A stretch of DNA of 64,000 nucleotides, taken from positions 79,409,663-79,473,662 of the forward strand of contig NC_089795.1 in the NCBI RefSeq assembly GCF_040412425.1, given 5' to 3'. Origin of the DNA: Macrobrachium rosenbergii. Its lineage: Eukaryota; Arthropoda; Malacostraca; Decapoda; Palaemonidae. The position numbers were made by a program, and so were the translations under genes. The notes under the pieces were generated by a model, which made no database searches, was not told where the DNA came from, and saw nothing but the letters and a program-made list of their open reading frames with translations. Of the stretch, positions 57,365-64,000 are shown one piece after another (position 1 is the first letter of the stretch; each line of letters opens with the position of its first letter).

Positions 57365-59751
57365 GTAAGTAGCAGCTTTCCTTTATATATGCCGTATATA
57401 TGCTGTAGTGTTCTGCATATTTTTTTAAGTTAACTGATGGTGACCAGAGTGGCTCAGTACAAAGCAGGTAAACTGTAACGACTTGATTTGGGTTTTTACT
57501 TTTCAGTTTTTTATTTAATGTCGGGAATGGAAAGTTGAATTTATTATCTTACACCTGTTGTCACTAGATCTTTTATTTTTTCTGAGTGTTATGAGCGTCA
57601 AATTTCATTTGTTAGCTTGATTTTTTAGAATCTAATATTGTATTTAAGTACAGAAGTATCATAAAAGTATTTTATTTCATCCACGGGGACATTTTTAGCC
57701 AGTGAAATGAATAGCAATGAGAAACAACAAAGTTTTGGGATTATTACCTTTAGAGGTTTTTGTGTACTGTATTTATGTATGTGTGGTATCTTAGGGATCC
57801 TGTATCCTCCAGAAAAGCTTGCTTAAAGAATGGAGCTGAATGTTCCAGATAACCTTGTTGAATGTGTGATAACCTTTGTTTTTATTATTATTTACTAGAG
57901 TTGCCTGAGAATATTGATTATAACTGGCCTGAAATTTGTAGCGTTTTATTTTTCTTACTGCTGTGCCTCATCGCATGTTTTTTTTCATTCTAATAAGAAT
58001 TTGAATTGTATTAAGATATATGTAATTAAGGCATTCTTAACTTTTTTATGGCTACAGTGTTTGAGGAGACGTTACCCCAAAAAGAGTTTCCTATTTTTGT
58101 CAATAGCTTCAAATAACTGTGTGTGTACTGATGTGCATTAACAAATTTTTTTATATGGAAATGCATTTGACTGGTTTTTATGTTTGGAGACTTGATTTCT
58201 ACTCACTAAATATTATAATGTTAGTACTGTACAAAACTTTTTTCCAATCAGTGTTGAATGTGAAATGAAATCTTACATGGATGATTTTCAAAATATAAAT
58301 ATTTTAGGGAAGGTTAAGTTTTATCTCTAGAACATAATATTGTGTTTTTATATTTTTGCCCTTTAAATAAGTATCTTATACAACTCAGTTTAAAAAGATT
58401 ACACAGTTGAATTCATTCAGTCATTCTTCTTTTGTTAAACATGATATTGTTTTCTTAGGATGTTCATAAATATTTCAGGCATTCGGTTATTAGGAAATAT
58501 TTTTATGAAATTGATTGTATCATTCCAGAATTATTCATTGGAACTAACATGTTCAAAACAGAAAAAAAGTACTGTTTGAGCCTAAGCAAGAACCAGTTTA
58601 GGATGTTTAAATCTATAATATTTATAACTTGTGAAGTTTGTGTATGTGTTTATTAAAATGCATATACTCATTTTCTCCATCTCATAGTTATTAACAAAGG
58701 TCAGCAGTATTGCTTTGTAGGAGTGTTACTTAGAAGCAATCCAGTGGTTATCATTATTTATTATTATGTATGACAGGCATTTTTCTTAGGAAACTAGCCT
58801 AATGGCCACAAACTTCGCAAACAGGTTTCCCTGGAATTAAATGCCCAAATAGCCCAAATACAGTATAAAAAAAAAGACAATTTATAAGAAATAATTCAAT
58901 ATTCAGTACAGTATATGTTAAATAACATTAAATTTACATTCACCTTTATCATTTCTCTGACTCCTACCCTCACGCTCACAATTTGTCCTTGAAGACCATA
59001 TTCATCATTCATATATATGAAGACTAACTTCTCTTCTGTCCTGCGACTGCTGTTCAGTCTCCCACACCTTTCATTCATTTATCCCACAATGCACACCTTA
59101 TCCCCCTCCTTACACTGTCCAAAGCTTTGAGTTGTTGCTAGTACTTTGATCTCCTTGAATTCTGCTTACTCCTCACAAACTCTTACTCAAGTGCTTTTAA
59201 CCTTTGCCCATTGTTCATCCATCTGCTCCCTGTATCCTATACGGTACTTAATATTTTAACTCATTTGTTTTAATTATGTTATATAGATATATATTTACAC
59301 TTACATAGATACATACATTCATAAAATACAGACATACTCATGAATCTATGGGCAGTTATTTGCAATTTGTATTATTTGTTAAAGATAATATGTTGTGCCC
59401 TATTGATAGATACCATAATTGAAAATTTTATGGTAGAGTACGTTATTGGTAGGAAAGTTATAGTTGTATGGTACTGTACTAAGTTTAGGTGAAGTTATTA
59501 TGTGGTATGGAAAACAAGTATCTTCAGTGTGTGTGGTAATTTAGCAGGTATTTTAAAAGGCAATATTCTAATCTTATTTTGGAGAGTCATAGCATTTAGA
59601 TGAGAGGGTAAGTGATGATGTTGTATTTGCATTTACTGTATATAGTGTTCTTGGTCAGTTTCCTGTAAATGTTTTCTAAAGGAAAATATGACTCAAATAA
59701 CTCATATCTCAAGTACATTACTTTAAACATATCTGGTAATTACCCCACCTT

Positions 59752-59789
<38 letters not shown>

Positions 59790-60109
59790 GCACTATAATT
59801 CAAGTATAATATTCATTACAGTATTTATGATGATGCAACATGTACTGTACTGTACTGTGTTGCTTTTGTTTTTTCCTTTTTTATCCCTGCAATTATGCTC
59901 ATTACTGAAAATGGCAGTCTTAATTAGGGTTTAGGAATTAAAATAGAAAGTATATGGTAATGACATTTTTTGTACACTTAATTTAAAATCACATGTATTC
60001 TAAATACATGTTAGCATTTTTTCTTCTTTTATTTTCAAGGTTAGGAATTTTAGGTTTTCTTCATGTTGAAACTTTTGGTTCTGTGTTTGTCAGCTTCTCT
60101 GCATGTAGC

Positions 60110-60110
<1 letters not shown>
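57365..60110 (+). other. non-coding AT-rich sequence
   Basis: Short TTA tract at 59754-59790 and a TACTGTACTGTACTG run near 59841-59857. No gene supported; the frames at 57914-58141 and 58896-59078 are incidental. Confidence 0.45.

Positions 60111-60206
<96 letters not shown>
60111..60206. repeat. long (TTA)n microsatellite
   Basis: About 95 bp of perfect TTA repeats. The poly-Tyr open frame across it is an artefact. Confidence 0.97.
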
Positions 60207-62121
60207 AACCAGTTGAATGAAACCACAAAGACTCTTTAAGTGGCTCAGCCAAAGGGTTTTTTTTAGATGAGAATTGAAAAATTAGAGAAAGTTAAAGAAG
60301 TTAAGCAGGTAAGTGAGGAGAACAAATGAAAATTACAAGTGAGACAGTAGTGCAGCTTGGGTTAAGGGGATGCTGCAAAGAACCCAAAGTACCATCTGTA
60401 ACCTGCTGTGTAATGAACACTGGAAGTGGTACAGTACTTTCCTACGGGGTTGGTATGTAGAAGTATGGTAATTTCCATTTTCAGTAAGAAAAATATTATT
60501 TCTTGAAGTTTTGTACTTTACTCAGAATATACTGTAGCACCGGAAATTTGACTTAGATGCATAAATCATTTGTTTGTTCATTTGATGCATTAGTCATTTG
60601 TTCATTTGATTTTTTATTTCATAACAAACCTGTCAGTCGTATAGAGCTGTCATTTTTCATTGGAATGTTATCAGGAACAAGTATAATGATATCTTCCAGA
60701 CAGAAAAAGCAGACTAGCTAAGAAAAACTGTTCAACATGAGTACCTATAACTCCTCAACAGGTAGTTATAGGTAGTTATAGTTATGCTCATGGTTTTGCA
60801 TGTCTCATGACTGTAGATATCAGTAAAAGGTTCTCCCCAGCTTGGATAATACTAATTAATTTTCATTAATTTTTATTCATCTCTTTCAATTCTGTTCTTC
60901 ATTATCTTATCTGGGACTGTCTCTAAGTTAGCCTGTGGGTGGTGAAACATCACAAGACCCCTAACAAGGGGAAGCAGGTTGTTCCTTCATCACAGTCACT
61001 GGATCCAGATGTGCAAAGCTCTTTGGAGGATATGGGGTGTGTCTTTAGAGTGTCTTTTTGCAGCAGCCTGGAAACTGGATGCCTTGCTTCACAGTTAGGA
61101 AGCTGTCATGCCTGATGAGGCAAGTATTAATTAGGATTAGTATCCAACCATGCTAGAATGATTCTGAAAAATCTGGAATTAGGTTAGCTTTTAGTTTGAC
61201 TATCCCAGGGTCCTGCCAACTTCATAAAGACTCCTGAAATAGCTACATATCCATAGGTTCCATGATGACCTGGCCACCCTGCACCTTCATGCCTGGAGAT
61301 TATTTAGCAAGGCTCAGAGGTTGATGCTCTTTGTAAGTTGTTGCCTTTAAATTTGCTTGTTCCTGACAGTCCTCAACTATCAACCTTGGCCAGGTAAAGT
61401 TGGGCTGATTATTTAGTTTGTGTGGTGAAAGATGTCAGTTCACTCAGCATTTTTTTTTTTTTGGTAGACTTTCCCATTTATCTGTGATTCCATAAATTGT
61501 TGAAGTATGCAGTTAAAGTCTACAGAGTGATCCACTGCCAGGTAATGGAATTTTAGACTCTAAAGTAGTTGTATCCAGGGTCAGAAAACTCTCTGATATC
61601 CAGTAACATAGATAACTACCTCTTCCATCTTGTGAGAGCCATGTGTCACTATGTCAAGAAGCCTGAGCACTAGAGAGGCATAGATTCTAGACTTCTCTTG
61701 CTGACATATCAATGGAGGAAGTGTCTAAGAATAGTTTCTAGCTGATGAAGCAAGATATCCTTCAGTCTTATTTGTGTGTCAGAAGATTAGGGTGGCAAGT
61801 AATGGTGACTTAGTGCAAAACCAGGCCCTTCTCAACTTCCATAGCCTTCACAAGGAACATTAAGATTTTTGCCATTAAGAATGCCAGTTTTACCTCAGTG
61901 ACATTATGCATAAAGGGATGGGGTTGTACTGTAGGCTTAAGAATAGGAGGTCAAGTTATGCTGGCAGCAAAAAATGTAATGCACTCCCTTTACTTTGAAC
62001 CATTTCCCTTGTTCATTCATCATCCACACTATGAATTGTGTGATATGTCAACCCTTTTTTTTTTTCATATACATCAAGTACAAACTTATTACTTAACTCA
62101 CTTGGTTTTCAGATACATATA
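60207..62121. other. non-coding with decayed element at ~60.9-62.0 kb
   Basis: GC-richer, coding-like but stop-ridden. The + strand at ~61270-61330 reads LHLHAWRLFSKAQRLM, reminiscent of the HAW-R-L segment in some DIRS-type retrotransposons. That assignment is tentative and no domain is intact. Confidence 0.35.
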
Positions 62122-62379
62122 AAGGCAGTACCTGGTAATGGGGGTTCCATTCCGATGGCATGACGACAAGTGAAAATCGTCGATAATTGAAAATTGGCGA
62201 TTTTCAGCACTTATTGGCGCTGATAACCAGAGAGCAGCACCTCTTTTAGGTATGTATCAGTGCCAATAAGCGGAAATTGGTGCATGTTGGCGCCGAAAAT
62301 TGCCGATTTTCGTCACTAGACATGTGCCGTAAAAGTGGATCGCCGATAGCCGAGCCCGCCGTTAACCAGAGACTGCCTG
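62122..62379. mobile_element. 258-bp pogo/Tigger-like MITE
   Basis: Starts AAGGCAGTACCTGGTAATGG and ends GTTAACCAGAGACTGCCTG; the ends are imperfect inverted repeats of the same family as 38859-39084. TA precedes it, and TG follows where a second TA would be expected. The interior is rich in GCCGATTTTCG-type inverted words. Confidence 0.85.
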
Positions 62380-64000
62380 TGGTGCCCCATAAGAACGACC
62401 TTGGGAGATATTTGGACTCTCAACTGCTCATCCTCCTGTCTAAATTGTGATTAAGGCTGTACATGGTTGAAAAGTTTTACATGAAAAAAATTAAGCTATA
62501 TAACAAAACATATTTTTCCCACATAAATTGAGCAGTTGTATATTAATTGCTCTTTCTTATTCCCTCATCACTGTGTTACATCTAATCTGCACAAAACAAT
62601 GAGGGCAATTAATTCTTATAAATGGGTCATAATCATTCATGTCTGAACAGTCACTGTTAGCTAATCTCTTTCTTTGTAAAAGATATAAGAATACACATAT
62701 TTGGGATATTCAGACCATGAATGAGGAATTTATATGATTGATGGTTTTGAATGAAAAATATATATTGTTATAAAAGCTTAAATTGTGATAATGCTTTTAG
62801 CCAGAAGGAGGGAGCAGCAGCAAGTCTCAGGTCTTGCAGATTCTTGATGTCTAATCTGTACCAGGCCACTATTACATGAATCACTTACACTGTTATGTTT
62901 TTAAAGAGCAATCAGAAGTTGTTCATGTCAGCCATCTAGGCCTACAGGGTACCACTGACACTAAGTCATTGAATTTTGTGGACCAGAAGGCAGTTTTTCT
63001 GTGGATCTTTGATCGCATATCCAGTATTTCAAGGAGGTGCCTCGTCAGCTTATTGGACCTCCTAACTGGCTGTATTACTAGTGTTGATGAGCCTCATCAA
63101 ACCTCCATGCAGATTCTTGTTGGAGTTTGTATTGGTGGATCTTATAATGAAGGAGGTATTTTTACTGGTGTACTGTATGTATCTTTATGAGGGGTTAAAT
63201 TCCTCATCCAGTGGCTCAACTTACATGGATTTGTCCAGTGAAGCTAACTTCTTGGCAAAGGTCCAAGTGCTGGACTGTCAGGACTGCTGCAGTGTACCCT
63301 TCACCGTCTGTTCCTTATTTTCTACATCTAGTTATAGCTGTTCATCGCTAACTCAGGAGAGTCAGAGACCTTTGTGGTGACTTGTCCAGACTTTTCCTTT
63401 TGGTAGGCTGTTACAAGAGTGAGGCAAGAAAGGTAAGAGGTGTGACTCAATAATCCAGTGCTCATTCCACTTTGTTACTGTTTAGTGAAATAGGAATATT
63501 TGGATTTGTAAATGCAGGCTTTGAAGTTACCAGCCACTCGTTTAAGATTTGATCTCAGGGATTTGAGACACAAATGGGTGAATTTTTGTTCCTAGGGAAT
63601 AATAGTAGTGTCAGGCTGTTTTACCTACTGGGGAGGGTATAGGGAAGACATTTTCCTTATCTCCTTGAAAATTCTTTGTTTCATTTGTTCATACATGGAA
63701 TCTTCAAAACATACACTTCCAGGCTTACGAGCAAGTACATCTTCAGTCGGTAAGCTCATCAAATAATTACCTAAACTTAGAATGTGCCTTATTTCATATT
63801 CTCTAGCTTTATTTAATTCCTATCATCACTAGAAGGGAATCAACAACTCAATCTTCTGACCATAGTAGCCCTTCTTACATGATTGATTGTGTTTGTTAAA
63901 ACAAAATTGGTTAAAATCCAAAATTATATTTTGTTATAAACCCGTTATTCTTTTACTGAGTTGTATCCTCACAGCCCCCCAGCCTTGCTTTTCTTGTCCA
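62380..64000. other. non-coding with unassigned decayed element (62.8-63.6 kb)
   Basis: Overlapping frames at 62876-63190 and 63081-63380 have coding-like composition but no recognised domain. 63275-63311 is related to 17303-17331. A 27-nt stretch at 63723-63749 has splice-like borders but no homology support. The remaining WDR59 exons are not visible here. Confidence 0.4.

Noticed and set aside
59993..60220. Poly-Tyr frame
   Set aside because: Translation of (TTA)n.
63723..63749. 27-nt stretch AYEQVHLQS with AG/GT borders
   Set aside because: Borders fit, but the pyrimidine tract is poor and the peptide does not match the WDR59 C-terminal region; likely chance.
1..64000. CRISPR arrays, operons or phage/bacterial systems
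   Set aside because: The sequence is eukaryotic; tandem repeats found are minisatellites and microsatellites with no spacer structure.
1..64000. tRNA genes
   Set aside because: Only a decayed tRNA-like SINE head was seen near 53.3 kb; no cloverleaf-capable intact tRNA was recognised by eye.

Overview
The window is eukaryotic nuclear DNA, most likely from a decapod crustacean. It has long introns with GT/AG borders, AT-rich sequence, long (CT)n, (AT)n and (TTA)n tracts, many decayed retroelements (Penelope-like, non-LTR, SINE-like) and short inverted-repeat DNA transposons. There are no bacterial operons, phage genes or CRISPR arrays. The species cannot be fixed from the sequence; 'decapod' is inferred from the repeat style.

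Two host genes are supported, both on the + strand. The first (1846-6206) is an intronless C2H2 zinc-finger gene of about 17 fingers. It is split into a 776-codon and a 650-codon frame by a -1 shift inside finger 9. The shift point is a canonical slippery heptamer (T TTA AAA, 4155-4161), 12 bases before the zero-frame stop. A pseudoknot can be drawn just downstream. The finger consensus also fits loss of one T from a T5 run, so real frameshift mutation, assembly error and programmed recoding all remain possible.

The second is WDR59, the GATOR2 subunit that acts in amino-acid sensing to mTORC1. Eight exons from 18043 to 28348 encode the RWD domain and the region after it, with compatible phases. 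A 30-nt exon (35184-35213) and a 93-nt exon (44379-44471) probably continue it, and an 18-nt microexon at 57347-57364 is possible. No WD40 exons or C-terminal zinc-binding exons were seen. The gene therefore probably runs off both ends of the window, which would nest the zinc-finger gene in a WDR59 intron.

The rest is intron or intergenic repeat sequence. 6.5-11.6 kb: a MITE with ~57-bp inverted repeats, a diverged ~835-bp tandem duplication, two 5S rRNA-derived copies, a ~145-bp repeat with TTAGG-like motifs, and a ~44-bp minisatellite. 12.2-17.6 kb: a LINE tail, two SINE-like pieces and unassigned decayed sequence. 22.5-25.6 kb: an unassigned decayed block. 33.3-33.9 kb: a Penelope-like GIY-YIG remnant. 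45.1-48.5 kb: a minus-strand LINE remnant. 50.9-52.6 kb: a minus-strand Penelope-like reverse transcriptase with an internal duplication. 52.7-56 kb: further LINE and SINE pieces. Three pogo/Tigger-like MITEs lie at 38.9, 54.2 and 62.1 kb.
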